The translations under genes were made by a program, and so were the position numbers. From Canna indica (Eukaryota > Streptophyta > Magnoliopsida > Zingiberales > Cannaceae), in NCBI GenBank assembly GCA_034359265.1, contig CP136893.1, positions 42,419,501 to 42,483,500 of the forward strand: a stretch of DNA of 64,000 bases, read 5' to 3'. Below the pieces are notes generated by a model. It was not told where the DNA came from, searched no databases, and saw nothing but the letters and a program-made list of their open reading frames with translations. Positions 11,448 through 21,575 of this stretch are shown here, piece after piece; position 1 is the stretch's first letter, and each line of letters starts with the position of its first letter.

Positions 11448-12579
11448 TGTCATAGGCCAAATATTTTGTGCGGAAGAACCCGTGCAGCACCCTGGCATCT
11501 CGTGCAAGGGATAAGCCTATCATCCTGAATTCATCCTGAATTGGGCTTCCCAACTTAACATCGCAGGGCATGTGTTGGTCGACGTGCCAACCTCACGCTC
11601 CATATTCGCACCCCCAAAAGACCATGTTGGTTAAATGGTATTGAAGGCGTAAAGTAAAACAACAATTATAGGACTATTTAGGTAAGAAAACATAAAACCG
11701 GGCGTAGGATGACCTCCGTAAATTGTCTTGGGTGAAGATCGACTGGTCACACGCCCATATGGGTCGCTCGTTCATCTCCGCCCAAAGCAACCGCTTTGTT
11801 TGCAATGCTCTCCTACATTATACATGAGACCCCTAACCCCCAAGTGCCACCCCCAAGGTTCCCAAAAGCATGAGGAGCAAGATAAAAGCATGGCTATGCA
11901 AGATGGTGATTTTCCATGGCCACGACCATGATGAATGCAGGAAAACTACTCCGCTTAGCCGTTGCACACGCACTAAGCGCTGAATGACCTCGAAATGCAT
12001 CCAAGTAGTACCGTGGGCCCTCGAGGATCACACAAAGGATTTTAAATATGAACTATAATAAAAGCCAACATTACATGGACGCGAAAATATATTTACAAAC
12101 ATGTATGGAACATTCTGCCATGATTCGTTGTTGCTCGAGCACATCGAAAAGTCCCTAACAACTTGGAGGATTACGAACAAGGATAGCGAGGTATTCTTTG
12201 ATCTACCTCCTCATTCCATTGTTAATTTTCTTGTATCCTCTTCCTCTCATTTTGAAGCCTGGTTCTTGATGGAAGGGTCGGCCTAGCTCGTGAGGTTTTG
12301 GGGTTTGAGAAAGCGTCTCCGTTGAGCCACGACGAGTCTGGTTGTTCGCTGCCCCTTTGTTGCAAAGTGCCTGGTGTGGACTATAATTGGAGGACATGCG
12401 TGTGTGCATCTTGATACGGGAATAGGAGCACCCTATCCAACCACGGTATGAGGTATACCTTCCTCCTTCTACTCGCAGATTGAATTCCTTAATTGTTGCT
12501 AAAGTAGATCGCTGCTTTGGGATGTTTTGAATTTTTTAAATCGCTATTTCCACTATGTTTCATATTCCCATCCCTACAA

Positions 12580-12591
12580 CGGTATCAGAGC
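12580..12591 (+). other. Copia primer-binding site
   Basis: CGGTATCAGAGC follows the LTR end CCCTACA with one spacer base. It matches the initiator-Met tRNA primer-binding site except at its first base. Confidence 0.85.
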
Positions 12592-13128
12592 CACCTTTAG
12601 CAAAATTTTGGAATTTTTATTTTGTGTTTTGGTCACGTTTACGAATCATTCGCTCCCTAAACGTCATTCTTCCAGTTTTGGTTTTCGGGGTTTTTTGAGT
12701 CATTTTCTTGGCTCCATGGTTCATATGATGAATCGAGGTGGAAGCCTACTGGACATATTGATTTTGGAGAGAATTTAAACTCAAAAATCCCGTGGGTTTC
12801 ATGGTTGAACAACCCCGAGAACCGAAAAAATACAGCATGTGTTGTTTGGACCATTTTGGGTGGAAATGTGATCGGATTTGCGCAATTTCGGATTCTGTTT
12901 TATCCTTTCTTTTTCATATATGATGTGATGCATGAAAGGATTATTATGGATGAGCCCTATTTGCATGTGACTATGTGTAAAATGTGGTTGTGATGATTGC
13001 TTGTAAATTTATGAAATTTCAGCATTGTAATTTTAAAATAAAGCCTCTGTACCCCTACTTTCCTCTTGAGAATTCTAGTTGTAGCTTATACTTGTCTTTT
13101 TTTTTGCTTGTAGCATTTAATCATCACC
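12592..13128 (+). other. Untranslated leader of the copia element
   Basis: This stretch between PBS and Gag has only short frames without recognisable motifs. It is T-rich, with a TTTTTTTTTGCTTG tract just before the Gag start. I see no other feature. Confidence 0.6.
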
Positions 13129-13959
13129 ATGTCATCTACACTAACATTTCAAAGCATTCTTGATGCTAATAAACTCACTGGAACAAACTACATCGATTGG
13201 TTGCAAAATTCGGGGATTGTCCTCATCCAGGAGAGACTTTTCTATGTTCTTGATAATCGGCCTCCGGATACCCCTTCCGAAAGGGCTACCGAGGAAGTGA
13301 GGGCCACTTACAAGAAGTGGCAAGATGACAGCACTATTGTTCAGTGCATTATGCTCGCCTCTATGTCCGATGTGTTGCAGCGACAACATGAAAAGATGGA
13401 CGCTAGGGTCATCCTCTCTCACCTGAAAGAGTTGTATGGTGAAGAGAGCTCGACTGCTAGGTTTAAGCTATCAAAACAACTCTTCCAGGCCAAGATGAAG
13501 GTAGGGACCCCTGTTGAAACCCATGTCCTCAAACTAATCGATTTGATCGAGAGGTTAGAGAAATTGGGCCTAAGCATTGATAAGGGGCTAAGTCGGGACT
13601 TAATACTCCAATCCCTCCCAGGGTCATTTTCAGAGTTTATAATCAACTACCACATGAACAAGCTGGATGCCTTGCTTTTCGAGCTCCATAATATGTTGAA
13701 GACTGCTGAGTCCCACCTTCCAAATGAAAAGGACAAAGTCTTGTTAGTGGGTAGTGCCCCGAAAAAGGCGAAGAATCGCTCTGTTAAGAACAAAGCGAAA
13801 AATAAAGTTGTAAAACCTAAGAAGGAAATCAAGGAAAAGGAAAAGATTGCTTCTAAAGGCACTTGTTTTCATTATGGTAAAGATGGCCACTAGAAGCGCA
13901 ACTACAAGGAGTACATTGCAGAAGTAAGGCAAAAGATGGCTTTTGAAGCCCTCTCCACA
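13129..13959 (+). pseudogene. Copia Gag (UBN2-type) with broken zinc knuckle, cut by CACTA insertion
   Basis: The frame from 13129 has the copia Gag features: an N-terminal L.G.NY.DWLQN motif (residues about 16-27), a helical capsid core of the UBN2/retrotran_gag type (about 50-190, with KLYGE-like and LKLIDLIERL segments), then a lysine-rich linker and one CCHC zinc knuckle beginning CFHYGKDGH. Two knuckle cysteines are changed to tyrosine and a TAG stop (13891-13893) interrupts the knuckle, so the RNA-binding end is non-functional. The frame continues past the stop to 13959, where the CACTA element inserts. Gag assembles virus-like particles in the cytoplasm. The start is supported by context: nearest ATG after the leader, with the motif close behind. 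Confidence 0.88.
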
Positions 13960-13977
13960 CACTACTAGAAATTAGGT

Positions 13978-14250
13978 CTTCAGCAACGGCCGCTCAAGCC
14001 GTTGCTATTTGCAACGGCTTTCTTATGGCCGCCCGAGCCGTTGCAGATATTTGTATCTGCAACGGCGTTCTAACGGATACGTGAGCCGTTGTGGATTATT
14101 TTAATTATCCGCAACGGCTTTCTGACGGAAAGGCGAGCCGTTGCTGATATTTTAATTATCAGCAACGGCTTTCTAACGGATAAGTGAGCCGTTGCTGATG
14201 ATAACTTATCAGCAACGGCTTTCTAACGGGCGAGTGAGCCATTGCTGATA
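13978..14250. repeat. Left subterminal repeats of CACTA element
   Basis: Units of about 55 bp contain AGCAACGGCTTTCT, a GCCGTTGC complement and a TGATA spacer, so each unit is a small inverted repeat. The pattern resumes at the right end (19487-19860). In En/Spm such subterminal motifs bind the TnpA-like protein; that role here is inferred. Confidence 0.85.
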
Positions 14251-14264
14251 AGTTTATATAGGGC

Positions 14265-14600
14265 ACCAGTCGCGCCCGACCCTTCTTCCTCCCGCTGCTG
14301 CCGCCGCCGCTCTTGCTCTCGCCTCTCGCCGCCGCTGCCGCTGCTGCCGACGCCGACGACGCCTCTTCCTCCTCCCGCTGCTGCCGACTTGTTCAGGTAT
14401 GCCTCGCCGGCCGGCCGTCTCTTCCCGTTGCGGCCGGCGAGAATCAATCTGATCGAAACACTATATCTAGGGTTTCGACCAGCGGTGGTCAGCCGATGGC
14501 CGTCGTCGGACCTTGTACAGTGGCCGGACAGTGTGTCCGGCCACTGTACGCCGGCGCCGGAGTCCACCTGACTCCGGCGCCGGAATTTATAATTTTATAT
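14265..14600 (+). promoter_or_regulatory. GC-rich leader with two hairpins (CACTA 5' region)
   Basis: A (CCG/CTG)n-rich stretch is followed by two near-perfect inverted repeats: ACAGTGGCCGGACA...TGTCCGGCCACTGT (about 14517-14547) and CCGGCGCCGGAGTC...GACTCCGGCGCCGG (about 14550-14583). It is probably the promoter or untranslated leader of the transposase gene. Open frames here (14242-14571 and overlapping ones) have low-complexity composition and I do not treat them as genes. Confidence 0.5.
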
Positions 14601-14702
14601 ATAATTTATATTGTTTTATAATTGTTAATTAATTGTTAATTAATTATTTAGATTAATTGTTTAATTTGTTAGATTAATTATTAGGGTTTAGATTAATTTC
14701 GT

Positions 14703-14826
14703 ATGCGCGCCGGAATCGTCCACTTCGGACGCGCGCTGGAATCGTCCACTTCGGACGCGCGCCGGAATCGTCCACTTCGGACGCGCGCCGGAATCGTCCA
14801 CTTCGGACGCACGCCGGAATCATCCA
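14703..14826. repeat. 26-bp tandem repeat in CACTA leader
   Basis: Nearly five copies of a 26-bp unit (GCGCGCCGGAATCGTCCACT followed by TCGGAC) lie head to tail, with the last copy most degraded. There are no spacers, so it is a minisatellite and not a CRISPR array. Confidence 0.9.
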
Positions 14827-15034
14827 ATATGGACTCGAACGGTCTCGAAACATTTAGAAAATAATCATGCATCCGACGAGTTCATATGTTTCACGTACGC
14901 ATCGACGAGTCGGATATGATTTAGCAAAACCTTAGATCCGTTCGGGGATTGTATGTTCGTGTAAAAGAAGTAGATGATCTTTTATACGATGTACAATTCT
15001 TGAATTGTCCCTGATTGGACAGTTTGAGAATATA

Positions 15035-15224
15035 GTTATTTGTACTGCACTTACGTTTTTATTTTAACTATTATCTAATTATTCTAAATTTCGGCAACAT
15101 CTCTCTTGTTCTCCGATACGCGCCCAGATGATATGCGTATTCGGAGAACTATAGGGAGATGCTGCCGAAATTTAGAATAATTAGTTAACAGTTAAAATAA
15201 AAACGTAAGTGCAGTTCAAATAAC
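15035..15224. repeat. Long inverted repeat (hairpin) upstream of transposase
   Basis: Arms of about 86-92 bp (15035-15120 and 15132-15224) are near-perfect reverse complements, running from GTTATTTGTACTGCACTTACG on the left to its complement on the right, with a short loop around GCGCCCAGATGATATGCG. Transcription through it would give a long stem. The hairpin ends about 75 bases before the transposase start. Confidence 0.9.
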
Positions 15225-15298
15225 ATAAATCCTAAATGGAATAGGACAATCTCACCTAAAGACATTAACCAAAGAAATTGTCATTGATTGACAGAATC

Positions 15299-17607
15299 AT
15301 GTCGGCTGATCGAAGTTGGATGTACCGACGTCTTGATCGTGGAGTTTTAACGAATGAGTTTCGATTAGGCGTAACGTACTTCCTAAATTTCGCCTATTCG
15401 AATCGGAATTTCGTTAGCATGGGTGATCAAATCCGATGTCCGTGCCGCATTTGTTCAAATGGACGATTTTTGGATCGGGAGACTGTCACTCTGCATCTAT
15501 ATACCAAAGGATTTGCACCAAGATATTTTCTATGGACTTGTCATGGGGAGTCACGCGAAGTCGGGACGTCGAGCAATCCTGTCGTTCAGACGTATGGTGA
15601 AAAATCTCATTCTTTGATTGTCATCGTCGATTCCTACCGGTTAATCATCAGTATCAAAGGAATCGTAATAAATTTACTAAGGGCAGAGTCGAAAGAGATG
15701 GGCCACCACCGATGTTGTCTGGTGAACAAATGTTAGCACGTGTTTCAGCACTTCCGGATATAGTATTTGGTCGCAATGAAAGAGTGTCAGGTTTTGGCCA
15801 AACACACAACTGGGTGAAAATAAGTATCTTTTGGGAATTACCCTATTGGAGTTCATTATTGATTCGACATAATTTAGATGTCATGCACATTGAAAAAAAT
15901 GTGTTTGATAATATTTTCAACACTTTGATGGATATTTCTGGAAAAACTAAAGATAATGTCAAAGCCCGACATGATCTGAAAATACTTTGTAAAAGACCAG
16001 AGTTGGAGTTACAAGAGGTCAACGGACGATATCTGAAACCGAAGGCCCTATATGTGTTAAATAAACAACAGATCAAAGATGTTTGTCAATGGGTAAAAGA
16101 ACTCAGATTACCCGATGGATATGCTTCAAACTTATCTCGATGTGTGAACGTCGATGATTGTAAAATATCAGGGATGAAGAGCCATGATTGTCATGTATTC
16201 ATGCAGAGATTACTTCCGATCGCATTTCGAGATCTTCTACCTGATAATATTTGGGGTCCGTTGACTGAATTAAGTATGTTTTTTAGAAGCATCTGTGCAA
16301 ATGTCCTTCGAGTCGAAGATATGTCAACACTTGAAAATAATATTGTTGAAATCATATGCAAGCTGGAGCAGTTTTTCCCTCCTGCATTTTTTGACTCGAT
16401 GGAGCATCTACCGATACACTTGGCATACGAGGCACGAGTTGGTGGCCCCGTTCAATATCGTTGGATGTACTTATTTGAAAGATACATGAATCGTCTGAAG
16501 AAAAAAGTAAAGAACACCGCAGCTGTTGAAGGATCAATATCTGAATCGTATATCATCCAAGAAATTTCAACATTCTGCTCATTTTACTTTGAATCGACAG
16601 TACAGACAAGATTTGATCGTCTTCCACGTAACGACGACGGGGGTGTTCGACATTCAAATGGAGGTTTAAATATATTTTGTCACTCTGGTCGTGCTTTTGG
16701 TTCTCGTCCATCTCGACACTTAAGCGATGAAGAGTATCATTTGGTACACTTGTATGTATTATTCAATTGTCCAGAGATTGAACAATTCATTGAAATATTT
16801 GACATTGAGATGGTGCAAAAATACTCTATTCACAACGATCAAGAATTGGAGAGATTACGGAATCGTGATTTCCCTACTTGGATTCAGACTTACAACAAAG
16901 ATCACAGAGCTGAAATAGATGAAAGAATATTTGAGTTTGTTAGTGGACCGTCGCGACTTGTGTCGTGCTATAGCGGATATTTTGTTAACGGGTATAAATT
17001 TCACACGGTTGAATATTCATTTACAAAGAAGACGATGAATGCTGGGGTCTGCGTGAAAGGGACAACCTATATTGAATGTGATATGGATTTTTATGGACTG
17101 GTGGAAGAAGTGATAGAGTTGCACTACTTCGGCTTGAAATCAGTTATCCTATTTAGATGTCATTGGTTCGATACAACAGAAAGGGGCATGAAAGTTCATC
17201 CAAAATACAAACTTGTTGAGGTTAATTACAAATCGAAATTGGCAGCAAATGAGCCTTTTATATTGGCATCACAAGCCGAACAAGTATATTACGCGAAGTA
17301 TCCGGCTCGAAATAAAGATAGAGCAGATTGGCGTGTAGTCTGTAAGACAAAAGATAGAGGAAAAATTGATCCAATAGTAGGAGAAAATGATCCTCCTGGT
17401 TTCTATCAAGAAGATGATCTTCCTGCTGTGGATCGTATTATTCCAATACTCGAGGATGCAGACACAACGTCAATTCAATTAGAAGTTGAATATGCTGATG
17501 ATGACGATCATGAAATTGAGGAAGCTGGAGATGAAGAAGATGAAGAAGAGGAAGAAGAGGAAGAAGAAGAAGAATTCGAAGACTATTATTCAGATGATGA
17601 GGAATAA
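15299..17607 (+). pseudogene. CACTA transposase (Tnp2 family) with catalytic region deleted
   Basis: The first frame (15299 to about 15610) begins MSADRSWMYRR and has the N-terminal transposase-associated domain with its cysteines (CPCRIC). A second frame, open from about 15600, starts with the CHRRFLP motif and PPPMLSGEQ, then SIFWELPYW and LDVMHIEKNV, i.e. only the tail of the Tnp2 domain (PF02992). It continues with a DUF4218-like region (about MKSHDCHVFMQRLLPIA to FFPPAFFD), a DUF4216-like region (about residues 450-520) and an acidic tail of E/D residues ending at the TAA near 17607. Roughly 300 residues normally between the two parts, including most of the catalytic RNase H-like fold, are missing, and the two frames differ. 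The product would be nuclear DNA-binding at best. Introns could join the parts but cannot supply the missing domain. Confidence 0.88.
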
Positions 17608-17682
17608 TTGTAAAGTATATATTTTATTAAATATATCTCTACTATTTATACAATAATCTGATTATATGTCTGTTCGACAGAT

Positions 17683-19195
17683 ATGTCTGGTCGTGGTTAT
17701 CGACGCAGGAGAGCTTCGGAGTCTCCGATCGGTGAGACTCCAGCACTTACTCATGCTGCTGATCCTCCTGTTGCTGATCCTCATGAGGATGATACTGCCG
17801 AGGCTAGTACATCCAGACGCAGGCGGCCATGCGGGCCGAATAGGTGGCAGCCTCCACCAGCCACAGAGTCACGTAGATTGATTAGCGTGATTGGGGAGCG
17901 GTAATATATCATGAATTATGAATCATTACAAATTCATTATATCATAATATAATATTAAAATTTATTTTTGTTGTGCAGGTTCGAGCAAGAAGAAGTGCCG
18001 AGGAGCATTTCTTCTACTATTCGACGATACATGCACGGGGCATGGCCTACGTGGTCTCACGTGCCTAGCGAGCACATCGACATGTTATGGCGCGAGTTTG
18101 AGGCACGTATTATTATTATTTTTTACATGCATGATGATATATTAATATTGGTACTGATATTATTATTTTACAGGCTCGCTATACATGGGCCGAGGACCAG
18201 AGGCCCTTCATTTATGCTGCCTGGGAGGCTATTTCCCGGGCAAGGTACAACGGGCAGCTGGGGCAAGCTCGGTCCCAAGCGATGGCCCGAGCTGGGACCA
18301 CTAACATCGCGGAGACTCGGGATACGGCCCCGGTTGGATTACTCCGGATATATGGGACCAGCTCGTGGGGATATGGTCGACGAATTGATGGCAGGAGGTT
18401 TCTCGGAATGCGGCTAGAAATCGCATGTCGGGGGAGCAGCGCGTCACACCGGCGGCTCTGTTGCATTTGCAGTGCACGCGAACCGTATGGTAAGTATATC
18501 TTTTAATTATATATTTTATTTGTTACTATGTGTACTAATTAATGTATTTGTTTTGTAAATGTAGACGACGGTGTCGGATGATGGGACTGTCCAGCGACCC
18601 TCCCCGATGGCGGTGTTTGAGCGGACTCACCGTCGAGCACATGGGACAGGGGAGTACATCGACAACCACACTGCATATATTGTGGTAATTATATATTTGT
18701 TTAAATTATTCATTATATATTTATAATTTAAGTTTTATGATAAATATTAAACAAAAAATCAAACTCGAGTAGGAGACGTACAGCCAGACGGTGGTGCAGC
18801 GCGGGGGTACCCCCGAGGACTTTGACGCAGCATCGTGGGTCGAGGCCGCAGGTGGCTGGGACCATGGCCGCGTATATGGCTTTGTAGATAGTGGTCATGT
18901 GCGAGCCGTGCTAGGGCCACTTGGGGCACCAACCCCTCCGGTCGCTGGTGAGCGGCCGTCCACCTCTAGATCCAGTTATGATCATAGTAGCAGAATAAGG
19001 ACTCTAGAGGAGACGGTCGCGCGTCAGACTCAGATGATGGAGGAGATGCATGCTATGCTACGCAACATGTCAGGTCATCCTGAAGCAGGCATCTCTTCGG
19101 CATCATCTAATCCATCGTCCTCGAGTCAGTCCATGCCGGTGTACACTCAAGCACTCCAGACCCCGCCATATGATCCAGACCATCCTCCATCGTGA
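17683..19195 (+). pseudogene. CACTA second gene, plant transposase Transposase_24 (Ptta/En/Spm) type
   Basis: Five exons can be traced: 17683-17900, 17979-18102, 18174-18489, 18565-18684 and 18773-19195. Introns end in AG; the second has a GC donor (AG|GCACGT), which keeps the frame FEARYTWAEDQRPF. Exon 1 is basic and proline-rich (RRRRPCGPNRW). Family hallmarks follow: W..VPSEHIDMLWREFE, a run like the NAARNRM segment, HTGGSVAFAVHANRM, and a C-terminal coiled stretch (RTLEETVARQTQMMEEMHAMLRNM, written here as a segment of about residues 75-100 of the last exon). Exon 3 needs two frame changes and has a TGA, so it is broken. In En/Spm the corresponding product binds subterminal repeats; that role is inferred. 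Confidence 0.75.
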
Positions 19196-19486
19196 TCGTG
19201 AGATTTTTTGTTTGGATATTGAACTTGTTACTGAGATATTGAACTTGTTTAACTTATTTTGTTTGGATATTGATACTTCAATTTTGCATTTGAATTGTTT
19301 TTATACTATCGTGGATAATTATCAATATAAATATAATTGTTTTGATGTATATCTTGGTGTGTTTGTGATGTGTGAATGAATGTGTGTATGAGGGTATGGG
19401 TGTGTGAGTTATGTATCAGATAATGTATCAATGTATCAATGGAAATTTTCAATTTTCAATTTTTCTATTTCCAGGTATACGTCATC

Positions 19487-19860
19487 AGCAACGGCTTTCC
19501 CATGGCCGTCCGTGGGAAAGCCGTTGCTAAAAGTGTATCGAAAGTCATTGCTGATGACCTATAGCAACGGCTTAGTGACGGGGTTTTACTAACGGCGTTG
19601 CTACGGACTCAGCGGCCGTTGCTATTAATGTTATCAGCAACGGCTCCGGGTCTGTGGCAAAACCGTTGCTGATAATGTTTTTAGCGACGGCCCGAGCGGC
19701 CGTTGCTGATAATGTTTTGAGCGACGGCCCGAGCGGCCGTTGCTGATCCGTTGCTAAGTTATCAGCAACGCGACTTTCTGTCACGGCTCTATTGCAACGG
19801 CGCGGCCGTTGCTGATGCTCTTCAGCAACGGCTCAGCAACGGCACCAGCCGTTGCTGATG
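19487..19860. repeat. Right subterminal repeats of CACTA element
   Basis: A dense cluster of CAGCAACGGC and GCCGTTGCTGAT copies in both orientations mirrors the left end. Two adjacent ~50-bp units reading AGCGACGGCCCGAGCGGCCG (about 19681-19745) are almost identical. Confidence 0.85.
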
Positions 19861-19881
19861 CCCATTTTTCTAGTAGTGACA

Positions 19882-20700
19882 GGTGCATTTGTTATTGAAA
19901 TAAATTTATCTTTACATAATTCTACTACATGGGTATTGGATACCGATTGTGGTTCTCATATTTGCAACTCGTTGCAAGGGTTGAGAATAAGTAGAATGCT
20001 TAACAAGGGTGACTACGACCTCCGGGTAGGCAATGGTGCAAGAGTTGCAGCTTTAGCCGTAGGAACCTTTTGTTTATGTCTGCCTTCTAGCAAGACCATT
20101 GAATTAAATAATTGTTATTACGTTCTAGTTTTAATAAAGAATATTATTTATGTTTTCCCTTGTTACTTGAATAAGGTTATGAAATGTCTTTAAAGGGAAA
20201 TTGTTGCCACATATATCATTCTAATGAGTTATATGGAACTGGACGCATTTCGAATGGTTTAATGGTCTTAGATGTAACTAATAATATTTTTCATGTTGAA
20301 ACGCACAAAAGAAAAAAAGATAATTTGAACCTCACCTATCTATGGAATTTGAGACTCGGTCATATTCATGAGATGCCAACTTGTGAATCAATGCCAACTT
20401 GTGAATTCTATCTCAAGGGAAAAATGACGAAGTCCCCCTTCACAGATGTGTGCAGACCAATGACAACTCAAGCAAGAGGTGGGTATTCCTACATAAGTGT
20501 GATGCTTTTGAAAGGTTCAAAGAGTATAGGGCTGAGGTTGAGAAACAAATAGGGAAAAGTATTAAAACTCTTCCATCGGATCGAGGTGGTGAATACTTAT
20601 CCACTGAGTTCCTAAGTTATCTCAAGGACAATGGGATTGTCTCTGAGTGGACCCCCTCCTGGCACACCACAGCATAATGGAGTGTCTGAAACGAGGAATC
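19882..20700 (+). pseudogene. Copia protease and first part of integrase, broken
   Basis: The copia reading continues directly after the CACTA TSD. The aspartic protease has WVLDTDCGSHICNS: the catalytic DTG is changed to DTD. Next come a GAG-pre-integrase segment (LTYLWNLRLGHIHE) and the integrase core. The core is frameshifted near 20500 with an internal loss, then resumes as KSIKTLPSDRGGEYLSTEFL, where the second catalytic aspartate lies. Stops occur near 20190 and 20550. Function when intact: polyprotein cleavage and cDNA integration. All parts are now inactive. Confidence 0.85.
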
Positions 20701-21575
20701 GCACATTGCTAGATATGATGTGGACCATGCTTTGATTTACAGATCTCCCGATTTCTTTTTGGGGATATGCGTTAGAAACCGCTATCTACCTTCTTAATAA
20801 GGTTCCCACAAAATCTATCTTTAGTACACCATATGAGATATGGAGTGGCAAGAAACCAAGTCTGAAGCATCTCAACATTTGGGATTGTCCTGTGTACATA
20901 AAAAAGTTCGAGTCAGATAAACTTTATGCTGAATCAACCAAGTCCAGGTTTGTGGGATATCCTAAAGAGAGTTTAGGGTATTACTTCTACTCACCAACTG
21001 AACAAAAGATGTTTGTCAGTAGGCATGCCACTTTCGTAGAAAAATAGTTTAATCGAGGAAAGTGGGTGTGGAAGAAATGTTGATCTTGATGAAGATCAAC
21101 AACCGCAGACCAAATCGTAACAACCGGTGGATAGTCCACAGGTTGAACCAGTCACAGAATCACTACCTCCCAACACTCTTCGTAGATCAAGGATATTGCG
21201 TCGACAACCTGAGAGATTCTTCCTAACCATTGAAAATGACCAAGAAGACGTTGATCCACAATCCTATGATCAAGCAATTAAGGATGTTGATTGTAAACAA
21301 TGGTAGGAAGCAATGAAATCTGAAATGGACCCGATGTTCACCAACCAAGTTTGACTTTGGTTGACTTACCCGAAGGGAGTTACTCCTATAGGGTGTAAGT
21401 GGATCTTTAAGAGAAAGATTGGAGCTAATGGCCAGGTGGAGACCTACAAGTCCAGGCTAGTAGCAAAAGGTTTCACTTAAAGGCAAGGTGTTGACTATGA
21501 TGAAACTTTTTCTCCTGTAGCCATGCTCAAGTCCATTAGGATAATGCTAGCCATTGCTGCATATCATGACTACGC
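20701..21575 (+). pseudogene. Copia integrase C-terminal part and start of reverse transcriptase
   Basis: No long single frame survives, but three-frame reading gives integrase end motifs (PYEIWSGKKPSLKHL, FVGYPKESLGYYFYSP) followed by a divergent linker, then RT start motifs (IGCKWIFKRKIGANGQ, SRLVAKGFT, GVDYDETFSPVAMLKSIR). Stops occur at about 21046, 21304 and 21478. The coding sequence ends at 21575 where a solo LTR is inserted. Confidence 0.8.

Larger units (their letters stand above)
6256..12160 (-). mobile_element. Non-autonomous LTR retrotransposon 'B' (split by sister copy 'A')
   Basis: Inserted in the copia 5' LTR with a 4-bp TSD ACTT (6252-6255 and 12161-12164; the 3' LTR has the single uninterrupted CCACTTGGAGG). 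It begins TGTCATGGG and ends CCCTAACA on the plus strand, so the retroelement reads leftward. Left LTR pieces are 6256-6404 and 9366-9860; the right LTR is 11448-12160 (about 713 bp) and is preceded by a PBS at 11434-11445. The left LTR has lost its last ~30 bases. The internal region (9861-11447) has tandem repeats and no gag or pol domain. The family looks like a short LARD; I do not recognise its autonomous partner. Confidence 0.85.
3511..12578 (+). repeat. Copia 5' LTR with two insertions
   Basis: It is collinear with 24059-26344 apart from two insertions: the foldback element at 5034-5832 and the non-autonomous LTR element at 6256-12160. Without these the LTR is about 2.36 kb. It ends CCCTACA one base before the PBS. 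A promoter with TATAAAT lies at 6098-6104. Point differences from the 3' LTR are scattered throughout, so the element is not recent. Confidence 0.88.
13957..19881 (+). mobile_element. CACTA (En/Spm) DNA transposon, ~5.9 kb
   Basis: The element spans 13960-19878. It has CACTACTAGAAA at the left end and its inverted repeat TTTCTAGTAGTG at the right, with a 3-bp TSD ACA (13957-13959 and 19879-19881). Joining the flanks restores the copia gag-protease frame. Subterminal regions hold many copies of GCAACGGC/GCCGTTGC in both orientations, as usual for CACTA elements. It carries a transposase gene (15299-17607) and a second gene of the Transposase_24 family (17683-19195), both on the plus strand. 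The transposase lacks its catalytic region, so this copy cannot move by itself. Confidence 0.95.

Noticed and set aside
3511..12578. A 9-kb LTR
   Set aside because: Comparison with 24059-26344 shows a normal ~2.36-kb LTR plus two insertions.
14242..14621. Overlapping frames of 102-114 codons on both strands at the CACTA leader
   Set aside because: Low-complexity CCG/CTG composition opens several frames at once; no conserved domain.
14703..14826. CRISPR-like repeat array
   Set aside because: Units are contiguous without spacers, and the DNA is plant transposon sequence.
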